Assembly: GCF_009664365.1 (NCBI RefSeq)
Contig: NZ_CP044310.1
Span: 390,501 to 454,500, forward strand
Direction of reading: 5' to 3'
DNA from: Paenibacillus xylanilyticus
GTDB lineage: Bacteria; Bacillota; Bacilli; Paenibacillales; Paenibacillaceae
DNA: 64,000 bases
Shown: positions 52,120 to 61,477 of the stretch, in pieces
Layout of the letters: every line of letters starts with the position of its first letter
Position numbering within the stretch: the first letter of the stretch is position 1
The notes under the pieces: model-generated
What the model was told of the DNA's origin: nothing
The model's input: the letters and a program-made list of their open reading frames with translations, nothing else
Databases searched by the model: none
Program-made: the position numbers and the translations under genes

Positions 52120-53010
52120 TTAGCTGCGCTGTCCAAACAATTGCTGCGCCGTCTCGATGAACAAACGGGAAGCTGGAGAGGCCTCCACCAGAGAAGGGAC
52201 GGCGATCTCGATGTGGCGATAAGCCTTCGGTTCGGTAGGGAGTGCCTTCACACCAGGAGGGAGCCAGGACAGAGAGATGGCAGGCAGCATGGCCGTTCCA
52301 AGCCCCTGTTCAATCATGTTCAGGCATGTGTTGACGTTATGGACAACAAACCCGAAATGGAGCTCCGTTTCCGCACGTTTGAACAGATCCACGATCGGCA
52401 CTTCATATCCGCCTTGGCATACAATCATCGGATGTTGATTCAACATCTTCACTGGCAGGATCTCCTGATCGGCAAACGGCTCATCGTCCCGAAACACAGC
52501 CAGCATTTCTTCGTTATAGAGCGGCATGGTTTCGTAAGACTTCTCTACCGGCTCCTGTTCCGTCACAATAATGAGAGCAACATCAATCGCGCGTGAGTTA
52601 AGCCATTCCTGAATTTCATGAATATTTCCCTCATGCAGTTCAAATTCGATGTTAGGGTAGCGATCGCGAATGGATCGGATAATCTTGGGCAGCAGATGAG
52701 CCGATGACATGGGAAAAGAACCGACGCGTATCGTACCAATTTCGAGCCCCTTTTCTGCTGAAACGACCTGCTGCACCTTATCATATTGCTGTAAAATCCG
52801 GCGGAAAATGACGAGTATTCGCTGTCCTACATCGGTCAGCACAATGCCGTTTCGCCGGTCCCGTATGATGAGGGTGACGTCCAATTCATTTTCCAGCGAT
52901 GAGATAGCCCGGCTAACCGCGGGCTGTGTCATATTCAGTTCCTGCCCGGCGCGAGTGAAGCTTCCGGTCTCGGCAATTTTTACGAATAATTGTAATTGTG
53001 AATTGTTCAT
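52120..53010 (-). CDS. LysR-family regulator
   Basis: A 296-residue LysR protein. Helix-turn-helix in residues 1-60 (SFTRAGQELNMTQPAVSRAISSLENELDVTLIIRDRR) and effector domain from about 90. It is divergent from the DMT permease gene at 53210 and is its likely regulator. ATG at 53010 gives the family start MNNSQLQLFVKIAETGSF, although AAGGAG lies 17 bases upstream, further than usual; the frame is open up to 53289 without a family match. Confidence 0.88.
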   Translation of the reverse strand: MNNSQLQLFVKIAETGSFTRAGQELNMTQPAVSRAISSLENELDVTLIIRDRRNGIVLTDVGQRILVIFRRILQQYDKVQQVVSAEKGLEIGTIRVGSFPMSSAHLLPKIIRSIRDRYPNIEFELHEGNIHEIQEWLNSRAIDVALIIVTEQEPVEKSYETMPLYNEEMLAVFRDDEPFADQEILPVKMLNQHPMIVCQGGYEVPIVDLFKRAETELHFGFVVHNVNTCLNMIEQGLGTAMLPAISLSWLPPGVKALPTEPKAYRHIEIAVPSLVEASPASRLFIETAQQLFGQRS

Positions 53011-53209
53011 AACAAATATGATATGCTCCTTATGATTAACATGCATTTCAATTATTACGCTTGTTATTGTATCATGGAGAAACAGAACGATCAACGGGAG
53101 GGCATGGGCCCGTTCGACGCTGAATATAGATGGGCTGAGACAATGGCATGAATCTGGTGCCTGATTGTGGATCGGCTCTGAAACTGTGCCAGATAGGAGA
53201 GGTTGATTT

Positions 53210-54100
53210 ATGGCTTTATCACGTGCAAAAGCAGGCTGGGTCCTGGCTTTTCTAGTACTCATGTGGGGAGTGAATTGGCCCCTGACCAAATACGCTTTAA
53301 ATTATGCACCTCCGCTTTTATTTGCAGGCATGCGCCTGTTGATTGGCGGACTGGTGCTCGGTATCTATGCCTTTCCAAGGTACAAAACGCTGCGGCTTCG
53401 GGAAACCTGGCATATCTATGCGATCTCGGCGGTGCTGAATATCATTTTCTTCTATGGCTTTCAGACTGTAGGTCTGACGGAAGTACCCGCAGGTTTATTT
53501 TCCTCCATCGTATTCCTGCAGCCTGTGCTGCTCGGTATTGGAGCTTGGCTGTGGCTGGGTGAGTCGATGTATGGGCTGAAAATTGCCGGACTGGTCCTCG
53601 GTTTTGCAGGAGTGGCAACGATCAGTATCGGCGGCATGACTGGCAAAGTATCACCTGAAGGAGTTATGCTCGGACTGTTTAGTGCCATCAGTTGGGCAAT
53701 CGGAACCGTATATATGAAGAAAACCTCGACGAAGGTGGATGGAATCTGGATGACGGCCATTCCGATTTTGATTGGCGGGGTTGTCCTGACATTGACGGGT
53801 ACAGCGACAGAGAACTGGGCTGAAGTACAATGGGTACTTCCATTTATATTGGATATGCTGTTCATTTCGGTCTTCGTCATTGCGCTGGGATGGCTCGCAT
53901 TCTTCAAACTGGTCAGCTCAGGAGAAGCGAGTAAAGTGGGATCCTTCACATTTCTGATTCCGCTGATTGCACTGTTCTGCAGTGTATTGTTCCTTGGGGA
54001 ATCCGTGACGGTTAATCTGATTGCCGGCTTGGTCATGATTATTGCTAGCATTCTGCTCGTAAACATGAAGATGAAGGGCAGCAAAGTGGCTAAAATATAA
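53210..54100 (+). CDS. EamA/DMT-family transporter
   Basis: A 296-residue drug/metabolite transporter with ten predicted membrane segments in two EamA repeats (first AFLVLMWGVNWPLTKYAL, second LGLFSAISWAIGTVYMKK). It probably exports a metabolite or amino acid; substrate unknown. Divergent LysR regulator at 53010. AGGAGAGG lies before the ATG. A tandem hairpin terminator follows. Confidence 0.9.
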   Translation: MALSRAKAGWVLAFLVLMWGVNWPLTKYALNYAPPLLFAGMRLLIGGLVLGIYAFPRYKTLRLRETWHIYAISAVLNIIFFYGFQTVGLTEVPAGLFSSIVFLQPVLLGIGAWLWLGESMYGLKIAGLVLGFAGVATISIGGMTGKVSPEGVMLGLFSAISWAIGTVYMKKTSTKVDGIWMTAIPILIGGVVLTLTGTATENWAEVQWVLPFILDMLFISVFVIALGWLAFFKLVSSGEASKVGSFTFLIPLIALFCSVLFLGESVTVNLIAGLVMIIASILLVNMKMKGSKVAKI

Positions 54101-54125
54101 AACCTTGTGGCGAACCTCTTCGCAC

Positions 54126-54162
54126 CCGGCTATCTTAGCCGGACGAGAGGCTCGTCTTTTTT
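54126..54162 (+). terminator. Tandem hairpin terminator after the DMT gene
   Basis: CCGGCTATCTTAGCCGG directly followed by GACGAG-AGG-CTCGTC and six T. Confidence 0.8.
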
Positions 54163-54294
54163 GTTTTGCAAAAGCGTTAATTGCAATCTATGAGAGGGAG
54201 CGAACGTAGAGTAGCGAATAGTTTCTATTAGATACTGATATTCATTGGGTACCTAAGTCAGTGGTGAACTTTAATATTGGGAGGAGATTAGCAT

Positions 54295-54912
54295 ATGAGT
54301 TCAGGTTGGAGTGAATTTCGTGTCATCCCTTATGAGTACAATGATCAGGTACGGCAGATTGATGAACAGCTGCTTCGGTTGGTCGCTCAAAGGAAGCAAA
54401 TAACAGGAGCGGTTCAGTACCATCCACCTCAGGAAGTCATAGACGAATGGACAGCGTCTCTGGATTTAAAAGAGGAAGATATCCGTTATGTCCTGCGTAG
54501 TGTACAACCAATGCCTCAGAGGCACTTTTTCCCGCCTGAAGAGCTCCCATTGATAGGTGTTGTTCCGATTATGAAGAGAACAGTCCAGGATTCCTGCGAA
54601 TATCTCATCACACATTCGATGCAATATGAGACGGAAAGTATCATTCATGTGGAGATTCATTATAAAGGAAATGAAACGGATCGTGTACACGTGGTGCCTC
54701 ATTTGGCGTTAGAAGTGATTAGTGAACAGAACCATATGTCGACGAGACATAGCAGTCGTGGAGGAGGCGGTGAGACACATCTGAGTTATCGGGTCGTGCC
54801 CGCGCTGCCTTCCTCTCTCGAACAGGTTCAATTTTCACTGGTCCCTTCAATTCCTGAACTGGAACATAAGATGGAAGAAGTTATTTTGGATAAACAGGTG
54901 GATTTCGAATAG
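54295..54912 (+). CDS. Hypothetical protein with chorismate-mutase-like first helix
   Basis: A 205-residue soluble protein. Residues 19-41 (VRQIDEQLLRLVAQRKQITGA) resemble helix 1 of AroQ chorismate mutases, but the rest does not supply the other catalytic residues. The middle has paired strands (SEYLITH, ESIIHVEIHYKG), a glycine/serine-rich stretch (STRHSSRGGGGET) and an acidic C-terminal helix. No signal peptide or membrane segment. GGGAGGAG precedes the ATG. I do not recognise the family. Confidence 0.65.
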   Translation: MSSGWSEFRVIPYEYNDQVRQIDEQLLRLVAQRKQITGAVQYHPPQEVIDEWTASLDLKEEDIRYVLRSVQPMPQRHFFPPEELPLIGVVPIMKRTVQDSCEYLITHSMQYETESIIHVEIHYKGNETDRVHVVPHLALEVISEQNHMSTRHSSRGGGGETHLSYRVVPALPSSLEQVQFSLVPSIPELEHKMEEVILDKQVDFE

Positions 54913-54998
54913 CCACATGGCGAATGGGAATGAAAAAATTGGGTAAGTTATATAAAGGAACATCATTATGATGATGAAATATAAAGGAGGACTCTAAG

Positions 54999-55181
54999 AT
55001 GACACAGAATAATCAACCTCAAGACGAGGCGGAAATTCGCAACAAGCTGGACGAAGACGGGGATTCCTTGATGGAGAAAAAGAAAATCATGAACGGTGTG
55101 GACATTGAACCACAAGCTGACGATTGGGCAGCTAAGCCATCACCGGTTGCATTTAATGAGGATAAATCCTCCAAAGAATAA
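54999..55181 (+). CDS. Small acidic protein, 60 residues
   Basis: Highly charged and Gln/Asp/Glu-rich (MTQNNQPQDEAEIRNKLDED), with no hydrophobic core, so probably disordered. AAAGGAGG lies 10 bases before the ATG, and a strong terminator ends the gene, so it is likely real. It follows the previous gene by 86 bases. Function unknown. Confidence 0.6.
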   Translation: MTQNNQPQDEAEIRNKLDEDGDSLMEKKKIMNGVDIEPQADDWAAKPSPVAFNEDKSSKE

Positions 55182-55208
55182 GACGAGACGCATGAGTCGT
55201 TTCTGACG

Positions 55209-55239
55209 AAGCAGATACCGCCTGAGGTATCTGCTTTTA
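55209..55239 (+). terminator. Terminator after the small acidic protein
   Basis: AAGCAGATACC / GGTATCTGCTT with a short loop and TTTT. Confidence 0.85.
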
Positions 55240-55290
55240 TTATATTTTGTTGTATAATAATGTAAATTTAAGCAGGAAGGTGTGATTGAA

Positions 55291-55773
55291 GTGGATTCAA
55301 TCCAGATTAGAAAGGCAGCGGCTAGTGACTATCCCGGTGTTTCCCTCTTAATGGATGAGCTGCATCAAATGCATGTTGAGGCTCGGCCTGATGTGTACCG
55401 AGCACTGCAACCCAGAATGGAGAAACAGGAGTTTGTAGCATTGCTGGAGACGGATAAGCGTTATCTGTATGTTGCTGAATCGGTAAGCACGGGGGATATT
55501 CTGGGATACGGTAGTGCGCAGCTCAGTTTGATTCAGGGGGTTGAACTGCTGTTGGATCGCAAGATGCTGTATATTAATGAATTGGTTGTTGGCAGTGATG
55601 GGCGGGGTCAGGGAACAGGTAAGAAATTAATGCATGCTCTAATTGAACTGGGCAGGGAGCTTCAGGCGGATAGCGTAGAATTAACAGTATCCACATTTAA
55701 CACGGGTGCGCAGGCCTTTTATGAACAAATGGGTCTAGCCGTTCGCAGCAGCAGGATGGAATACATACTGTAA
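55291..55773 (+). CDS. GNAT acetyltransferase
   Basis: A 160-residue GNAT enzyme. The conserved ELVVGSDGRGQGTGKKLMHALIELG contains the acetyl-CoA loop (RGQGTG), and FNTGAQAFYEQMGLA is the usual motif B. Substrate unknown. GTG at 55291 follows GGAAGG at a good spacing; a GTG at 55282 is too close. Transcribed alone. Confidence 0.85.
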   Translation: MDSIQIRKAAASDYPGVSLLMDELHQMHVEARPDVYRALQPRMEKQEFVALLETDKRYLYVAESVSTGDILGYGSAQLSLIQGVELLLDRKMLYINELVVGSDGRGQGTGKKLMHALIELGRELQADSVELTVSTFNTGAQAFYEQMGLAVRSSRMEYIL

Positions 55774-55855
55774 TGATGACTTGCACAAGGTATAACGTAA
55801 AGGTTTCAAAGAGCTCTTATGGGGAGAAATAAACAACAGTATTTTTAGTGCTTGA

Positions 55856-55872
55856 ATACCCCCATGGGGTAT
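55856..55872. promoter_or_regulatory. CsoR-type operator upstream of csoR
   Basis: ATACCCC-CAT-GGGGTAT is a perfect palindrome of the TACCC...GGGTA type bound by CsoR copper repressors, 40 bases before the csoR start. Confidence 0.8.
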
Positions 55873-55911
55873 GTTACACTGTGAAAAGAACGAAGAAAAG
55901 AGGTGTTCATG

Positions 55912-56307
55912 ATGGATCATCAGAGCCATCCCAAGGAACCCTTGGAACCATCCGTAACGCCGTCCGAAGATCATATACCCGATCAACAAGCATCGGCATG
56001 CCATACCGAAAGCACTGACGGGAAGCATGTGCGCAAGAGCCATCACTCGCAGGAGATGAAGAGCAACCTAATCTCCCGTTTGAACCGGGTAGAAGGCCAG
56101 ATTCGCGGAATCAAGGGATTGATCGAGAAGGATACGTATTGTGATGATGTGCTTACCCAGATTGCAGCTGCGCAGTCTGCACTGAATTCAGTGGGCAAGC
56201 TGCTGCTTGAAGGCCACATGAAGAGCTGTATTGTCGAACGGATTCAGGCAGGGGAACACGAAGTAGTGGATGAACTGCTCGTAACGGTAAGGAAGTTGAT
56301 GAAGTAA
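55912..56307 (+). CDS. csoR: Copper-sensing repressor CsoR with His-rich N-terminal extension
   Basis: A 131-residue CsoR. The conserved core starts at about 48 (SNLISRLNRVEGQIRGIKGLIEKDTYC) and keeps the copper ligands C-H-C: Cys in DTYCDD, then His and Cys in EGHMKSC. Copper binding releases it from DNA so copZ and copA are made. The first 45 residues form an unusual tail rich in His (seven) with one Cys (DHQSHPKEP then ACHTESTDGKHVRKSHHSQ), longer than in B. subtilis. ATG at 55912 follows AGAGG; neighbouring start codons at 55903 and 55909 are possible. Confidence 0.9.
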   Translation: MDHQSHPKEPLEPSVTPSEDHIPDQQASACHTESTDGKHVRKSHHSQEMKSNLISRLNRVEGQIRGIKGLIEKDTYCDDVLTQIAAAQSALNSVGKLLLEGHMKSCIVERIQAGEHEVVDELLVTVRKLMK

Positions 56308-56361
56308 TTCGATTTTCAAGGAATAAAGCAATCATTTATATATCCCAAGGAGGAATGAATC

Positions 56362-56562
56362 ATGTCTAATGTTACGCTGAATGTTACTGGAATGTCGTGC
56401 AACCACTGTGTCAAATCGGTTGAAGAAGCGGTGAAGAACGTAGGTGCCAAAGGACAGGTTGACCTGGCAGCCGGAACGGTTGCCGTGGAATATGATGAGC
56501 AGCAGGTGAATGTAGAGCAAATCAAGGCTGCTATTGAAGATCAGGGGTACGATGTAGTCTAA
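56362..56562 (+). CDS. copZ: Copper chaperone CopZ
   Basis: A 66-residue heavy-metal-associated protein with the copper site GMSCNHC near residues 11-17 and the usual beta-alpha-beta fold through IEDQGYDVV. It carries Cu(I) to the ATPase. GGAGGA precedes the ATG. It lies between csoR and copA. Confidence 0.93.
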   Translation: MSNVTLNVTGMSCNHCVKSVEEAVKNVGAKGQVDLAAGTVAVEYDEQQVNVEQIKAAIEDQGYDVV

Positions 56563-56669
56563 CCTATAATGGCTTAAACGGATTTCTCATTGTCTATGGT
56601 CTGAACCAAGGCGGCGATAGACTTCAGATGCGAGAGATCATCGTTTAAGCCTGATTTTTGGTCTGTATT

Positions 56670-56686
56670 ATACCCTCTAGGGGTAT
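56670..56686. promoter_or_regulatory. CsoR-type operator upstream of copA
   Basis: ATACCCTCTAGGGGTAT resembles the csoR operator with one imperfect pair. It lies 36 bases before the copA start, so copA probably has its own copper-controlled promoter. Confidence 0.75.
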
Positions 56687-56721
56687 GTGTGTGAATAGTT
56701 CATATGAAAGGAGAACCCATC

Positions 56722-59247
56722 ATGGATAAATCATCATCAACGGAATATACACCTGCCGCCGGAACACAGCCAGATGGAGCGCAGACAACGCTGCAGATTA
56801 CGGGCATGACCTGTGCCGCCTGTTCCACGAGAATCGAGAAGGGATTATCGCGTATGGAAGGGGTTCAGCAGGCCAGTGTTAATCTCGCCATAGAACAAGC
56901 AAGCGTGACGTATGACCCGAAGGCTGTAAGTGTCAATGCATTGCGGGATAAGGTAGAGGCGCTCGGCTACGGTACAGTGACGGAATCCATTGATCTGGAC
57001 ATCACAGGCATGACCTGTGCTGCGTGCTCCGCCCGGATTGAGAAGGGGCTTTCCCGCCTGCCGGGTGTATCGCGAGCGAATGTAAACCTGGCACTGGAGA
57101 CGGGACACGTTGAGTTTGCAGCGGGAGCACTGAAACCTTCCGATATTACAGCCAAAATCAAACAGCTGGGATATGGTGCCGAATTGCAGCAGACGCAGGA
57201 AGAAACCTCATCCGTTCGCGAACGTGAGCTGCAGCGCAAAAAATGGAAATGGATGATCTCCGCCTTATTATCCATACCGCTGCTGTGGGCCATGGTCGGC
57301 CACTTCTCATTTACATCATGGATTTGGGTGCCGGATCTGTTCATGAATCCATGGTTCCAGCTGGTACTGGCCGCACCGGTGCAGTTCATTATTGGGTGGC
57401 AATTCTATGTCGGGGCTTACAAGGCGCTGCGTAACGGCAGTGCCAATATGGACGTACTGGTCGCTCTGGGTACAAGCGCGGCATTCTTCTACAGCCTGTA
57501 TCTGACACTCACGAGTGGAATGATACCTTCAACGGCACCGATGGATCATGGCGGGATGGGCACGAGTGCGGGTGGCGCTATGCCTTCGGTTGAGCTGTAT
57601 TACGAGACGAGCGCGATTTTAATTACATTGATTTTGCTTGGAAAATGGTTCGAAGCCGTAGCGAAAGGCCGCTCGTCCCAGGCCATCAAAAGCCTGATCG
57701 AACTGGCTCCTCGCGAAGCCCGGGTCATCCGGGACGGCCAGGAAGTGCTTGTGCCTGCAGCGTATGTAGCAGTAGGTGACATTGTGTTGGTGAGACCAGG
57801 GGACAGCATCCCGGTGGATGGGGTTGTGGAAGAAGGGCAGTCCTCGGTCGATGAATCCATGCTCAGCGGCGAAAGCTTGCCTGTCGATAAAAGGCCGGGG
57901 GACGCCGTTACGGGTGCTACACTGAATAAAAACGGTGCACTAAGGCTGCGCGCAACACGAGTCGGCTCGGACACCGCATTATCTCAGATCATTAAAGTGG
58001 TTGAACAGGCACAGGGGTCCAAAGCACCCATTCAGCGGATTGCGGATGTCATTTCAGGCATCTTTGTCCCGATTGTAGTTGGCATTGCTGCGCTGACATT
58101 CTTGATCTGGTATCTGTTTGCCAGTCCCGGTGACTTCGCAGGATCTCTGGAAAAAGCGATTGCCGTACTGGTCATTGCCTGTCCATGCGCCTTGGGCTTG
58201 GCAACACCAACCTCTGTCATGGCTGGATCAGGACGGGCGGCTGAGTATGGCATCCTGTTCAAAGGTGGAGAACATCTGGAATCGGCACAGCAGATTCAGA
58301 CGGTTGTTCTGGACAAAACAGGGACAGTCACTCAAGGTAAACCGGTGCTGACGGATGTGATCACAGCACAAGATTGGACAGAAGCAGAACTGTTGAAATG
58401 GGTTGGAGCGGCAGAACAAAGCTCTGAACATCCGCTGGCGGAAGCTATCGTAGCCGGAATTCGTGACAAAGGGATCGTATTGTCCCAATCAGAGCAGTTT
58501 GAGAACATACCTGGATATGGCGTTCGGGCCAGAGTACAAGGACAGGAAATTCTGGTTGGAACACGTCGGCTGCTTGCCGATGCTCATGTGGAGGTAACGG
58601 AGGCAGCCGCTCGCCAGATGAATGAACTGGAGGAGCTCGGCCGCACAGCAATGCTGATAGCAGTCGATGGCCGCTGGGCAGGTATTGTAGCTGTGGCAGA
58701 TACAATCAAGGATACATCACGGGAAGCCATTCAACGTCTGCAGGCGATGAACATCGATGTGATCATGATTACGGGAGACAATGAGCGTACGGCACGTGCC
58801 GTGGCGGAGCAAGCAGGCATCCAACATGTCCTGGCAGAAGTCCTGCCTGAGGGTAAAGCAGTCGAAGTGAAGAAGCTGCAGGATAGCGGGCTGAAAGTAG
58901 CAATGGTTGGTGACGGCATCAATGACGCACCTGCCCTGGCTACAGCAGATATCGGTATGGCCATCGGGACTGGAACAGACGTAGCGATGGAAGCAGCAGA
59001 TATCACGCTGATGCGTGGTGACCTGAACAGTATAGCGGATGCGATCGAGATGAGCCGGCGCACCATGGGCAATATTAAGCAAAACTTGTTCTGGGCGCTT
59101 GGTTATAACGTCATTGGTATTCCAATCGCTGCAGTAGGCTTCCTGGCTCCTTGGCTGGCTGGTGCGGCCATGGCATTCAGTTCCGTATCGGTTGTATTGA
59201 ATTCGCTGCGTTTGCAGCGATTGAAGCTGGAACGCAATCCAAAGTAG
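56722..59247 (+). CDS. copA: Copper-exporting P1B-type ATPase
   Basis: An 841-residue ATPase. Two N-terminal metal domains carry CAAC at 31-34 and 99-102. Eight membrane segments are expected; the sixth contains CPC (near 487) in [12 protein letters not shown]. Other sites are SGES in the actuator domain, the phosphorylated Asp (near 531) in LDKTGT, HP in SSEHPLA and [11 protein letters not shown] near 731. It pumps Cu(I) out of the cell. A His/Met-bearing outside loop ([16 protein letters not shown]) lies between early segments. ATG at 56722 has AAAGGAG; an ATG at 56704 overlaps that site. Confidence 0.95.
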   Translation: MDKSSSTEYTPAAGTQPDGAQTTLQITGMTCAACSTRIEKGLSRMEGVQQASVNLAIEQASVTYDPKAVSVNALRDKVEALGYGTVTESIDLDITGMTCAACSARIEKGLSRLPGVSRANVNLALETGHVEFAAGALKPSDITAKIKQLGYGAELQQTQEETSSVRERELQRKKWKWMISALLSIPLLWAMVGHFSFTSWIWVPDLFMNPWFQLVLAAPVQFIIGWQFYVGAYKALRNGSANMDVLVALGTSAAFFYSLYLTLTSGMIPSTAPMDHGGMGTSAGGAMPSVELYYETSAILITLILLGKWFEAVAKGRSSQAIKSLIELAPREARVIRDGQEVLVPAAYVAVGDIVLVRPGDSIPVDGVVEEGQSSVDESMLSGESLPVDKRPGDAVTGATLNKNGALRLRATRVGSDTALSQIIKVVEQAQGSKAPIQRIADVISGIFVPIVVGIAALTFLIWYLFASPGDFAGSLEKAIAVLVIACPCALGLATPTSVMAGSGRAAEYGILFKGGEHLESAQQIQTVVLDKTGTVTQGKPVLTDVITAQDWTEAELLKWVGAAEQSSEHPLAEAIVAGIRDKGIVLSQSEQFENIPGYGVRARVQGQEILVGTRRLLADAHVEVTEAAARQMNELEELGRTAMLIAVDGRWAGIVAVADTIKDTSREAIQRLQAMNIDVIMITGDNERTARAVAEQAGIQHVLAEVLPEGKAVEVKKLQDSGLKVAMVGDGINDAPALATADIGMAIGTGTDVAMEAADITLMRGDLNSIADAIEMSRRTMGNIKQNLFWALGYNVIGIPIAAVGFLAPWLAGAAMAFSSVSVVLNSLRLQRLKLERNPK

Positions 59248-59298
59248 AAAGAATGCAGGCGATAGGCGTACGATTACCCTCAGCCTAGCCTGAAATGA

Positions 59299-59330
59299 AG
59301 CGCGGCTCGCTGCGGTGAGCCGTGCTTTTT
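59299..59330 (+). terminator. Terminator after copA
   Basis: AGCGCGGCTC / GAGCCGTGCT with a short loop, then five T. Confidence 0.8.
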
Positions 59331-59402
59331 CTTGTCTTTTTATGAAAAGGGAAATGGACTTTATGAAACAAGAATGATGTTTCTGAACATTTCAGAAATC
59401 TG

Positions 59403-59431
59403 TTGACAATAATGACATATGCCTTTAAAAT
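59403..59431 (+). promoter_or_regulatory. Promoter of the ABC-2 type exporter
   Basis: -35 TTGACA (59403-59408), 17-base spacer, -10 TAAAAT (59426-59431). The palindromic operators begin 2 bases downstream. Confidence 0.7.
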
Positions 59432-59433
59432 TT

Positions 59434-59462
59434 AAACAATTGTTTGATTCAAACGATCGTTT
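59434..59462. promoter_or_regulatory. Tandem palindromic operators over the exporter promoter
   Basis: AAACAATTGTTT (59434-59445) and AAACGATCGTTT (59451-59462) are two perfect 12-base palindromes 5 bases apart. They cover the likely transcription start. The TetR regulator at 60881 is the natural candidate. Confidence 0.65.
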
Positions 59463-59503
59463 AAATCAAATGTGAACTAATCAATATTGGAGGACCTTAT
59501 TCT

Positions 59504-60664
59504 ATGCTACAGGCATTACGCATTTTATTGAAAAAACCGCCAGTGATTGTGGGGATCGTAACAGCACTTATGTTCCAAGTGATCTTCAGTGTCATCTGGA
59601 TGACTGCATACTCCGGCGTGAACGACCGCACGAATGAATTGACGGTAGCCATTGTGAACGAAGATGGCCAGATGTCCCAAGGTATTGCGGATAGTCTGAC
59701 TAAGACGCTGCCTTTCCATACGGTATCGGATCTCAGTTCCGCTGAGGCATTGGATCAGCTGAATCACCACCAGGTTCATATGGTGCTGAATATTCCGGCT
59801 GGCTTTAACGAGCTTCTTCAGACTGCAGGTTCCACAGCTGAGATCAAGTACACCATTAACGAAGCTAACCCGGTGACGATCAAAAGCATGATGCAGGGCG
59901 TCTCCCAAAGTGTGACAAACACAATCAATAAGCAAGCGACTGCGCAAGGCGTACAGACCGTACTGACTGCTGCAGGAGCACCTGCGGATCAGGCGGCTGA
60001 TGCTGCTGCCAATCTGGCTACCCGGGTTGAAGGCACAACAACTTCGATTAATCCGGTGAACGGCATGAATAATCAGATGGTACCGATGATGATGGTACTG
60101 GCTTCTTATGTTGGCGCAATGATCATGGGTATGAATCTGCAAACGGCTATGGGAATGCTCTCGGCAACCCACTCCCGCTTGACCCTGTTTGGTGCGAGAA
60201 TCGTGATTAACATCGCATCTGCTCTGGTTGTTTCCCTTTTGGGTTCATCGCTGATTGTTGCGCTCGGAGGACAGATTGCCCAAGGATTCATCGCCTTCTG
60301 GTTGTTCCAGGCTCTGTTCCTCTGCACGTTCATGTTCTTCTCGCAGTTCTTCCTGATCTGCTTCGGACCTGCAGGAAGCCTGTTCAACATCATCTCACTG
60401 TCTCTGCAATTGGTATCTTCCGGTGCAATGGTACCCCGTGAGCTGCTCAACGGTTTCTACAGCGGTATCGGACAGTACTTGCCTGCAACGTACGCAGTTC
60501 AAGGTATTCTAAGCGTTCAACTTGGTGGACCTGGCGTTCAGTCGGCAGCCGGATCGGTTGCGATTGTTCTGGTCATCGCGGTTGCCCTCTCCCTGGTAGT
60601 GACCTTGCTCAAAAAACGGCGCATGCCAGCAGGTGCACCAAGCCCGGCACAAGTGAACAGCTAA
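59504..60664 (+). CDS. YhgE/ABC-2-type membrane export protein
   Basis: A 386-residue protein with one membrane segment near residues 14-36, an outside domain of about 160 residues (ELTVAIVNEDGQMSQGIADSL start) and five or six segments at the C-terminal end. This is the layout of ABC-2 permeases and of the YhgE/Pip-like proteins. No ATPase gene is next to it. A TetR regulator follows, as in B. subtilis yhgD-yhgE. It could take part in solvent or drug export. GGAGG lies before the ATG. Substrate unknown. Confidence 0.85.
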   Translation: MLQALRILLKKPPVIVGIVTALMFQVIFSVIWMTAYSGVNDRTNELTVAIVNEDGQMSQGIADSLTKTLPFHTVSDLSSAEALDQLNHHQVHMVLNIPAGFNELLQTAGSTAEIKYTINEANPVTIKSMMQGVSQSVTNTINKQATAQGVQTVLTAAGAPADQAADAAANLATRVEGTTTSINPVNGMNNQMVPMMMVLASYVGAMIMGMNLQTAMGMLSATHSRLTLFGARIVINIASALVVSLLGSSLIVALGGQIAQGFIAFWLFQALFLCTFMFFSQFFLICFGPAGSLFNIISLSLQLVSSGAMVPRELLNGFYSGIGQYLPATYAVQGILSVQLGGPGVQSAAGSVAIVLVIAVALSLVVTLLKKRRMPAGAPSPAQVNS

Positions 60665-60697
60665 TATTACAGATGTAAAGGATTCTATAGTATTGGA

Positions 60698-60733
60698 GCA
60701 GGCACCCCGGTGGATCTCAACCGGGGTGCCTGC
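60698..60733 (+). terminator. Terminator after the exporter
   Basis: GCAGGCACCCCGG / CCGGGGTGCCTGC with a ten-base loop, very stable. No long T-run. Confidence 0.7.
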
Positions 60734-60880
60734 TGTGTATCAAGGACCAGTTAGAGCTCTGACATGATATGGTCATGCCTTGCGCTTTGAAAGTTAAACT
60801 TTCATAATAAATAGATGAGACAGCTGGCTGCAGCCCCGGAAGCTGGAGCAAGATAAGAACGGACAAGAGGAGCGAACGGA

Positions 60881-61477
60881 ATGACAGAACCGGAATTGGA
60901 TATCAAAACGAGGATTTTGCTCGCAGCCAAAAAACTTTTTGCGCAGCAGGGGTATGACGGGACAAGCGTTCGTCAAATCTGTGATGAGGCGGGTGCCAAT
61001 GTGTCACTGGTCTCGTACCATTTTGGCGGAAAAGAAAAGGTGTTTGAAGCGATATTTGAGCACTTCTTTCCTGGTCACATGCTGACTGATTTGGCTGCGG
61101 AGTCCTTGTCCCCTGTGGAGGGTATCAGCAAAATTGTCGGTGAAGTCGTGAAGTTCACGATGACGGACTGGGAGATGAGCGACATTGTACAGCTAGAAAT
61201 TACACTGAACACGCATCGCACGGCCACCGTATTCCGGTTCCTGGACCCGGTCTGGACCAAAGTGAATGATTTGCTGCAGGAAGGCAAAGACCAGGGTGTA
61301 TTCCAGATTGATTCCGTATCTTATGCAATGCTTCAGGTCATGGGAGTGGCTCTGGCACACAAACGTGCCAAAAACTCACGGTTTACGTTTAACTATGAGG
61401 ACATGGATACAGAGAAGCTGGCTGAACAGACGATTGAGTTCGTACTACGAGGATTGGGAGTGAACAGACATGAATGA
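60881..61477 (+). CDS. TetR-family regulator
   Basis: A 198-residue TetR protein. The DNA-binding domain covers residues 8-55 (TRILLAAKKLFAQQGYDGTSVRQICDEAGANVSLVSYHFGGKEKVF). The C-terminal part is like CerR-type TetR proteins. It overlaps the nitroreductase gene by 8 bases, so the two form an operon. The double operator at 59434 suggests that it controls the exporter upstream. AGAGGAG lies before the ATG. Confidence 0.88.
   Translation: MTEPELDIKTRILLAAKKLFAQQGYDGTSVRQICDEAGANVSLVSYHFGGKEKVFEAIFEHFFPGHMLTDLAAESLSPVEGISKIVGEVVKFTMTDWEMSDIVQLEITLNTHRTATVFRFLDPVWTKVNDLLQEGKDQGVFQIDSVSYAMLQVMGVALAHKRAKNSRFTFNYEDMDTEKLAEQTIEFVLRGLGVNRHE

Noticed and set aside
52040..52120. Possible riboswitch in the spacer after the phosphorylase gene
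   Set aside because: It is a plain long-stem bidirectional terminator; no aptamer-like conserved parts.
59434..59465. Reading the palindromic stretch as a terminator
   Set aside because: It follows a good promoter directly and has no T-run; operator explanation is better.
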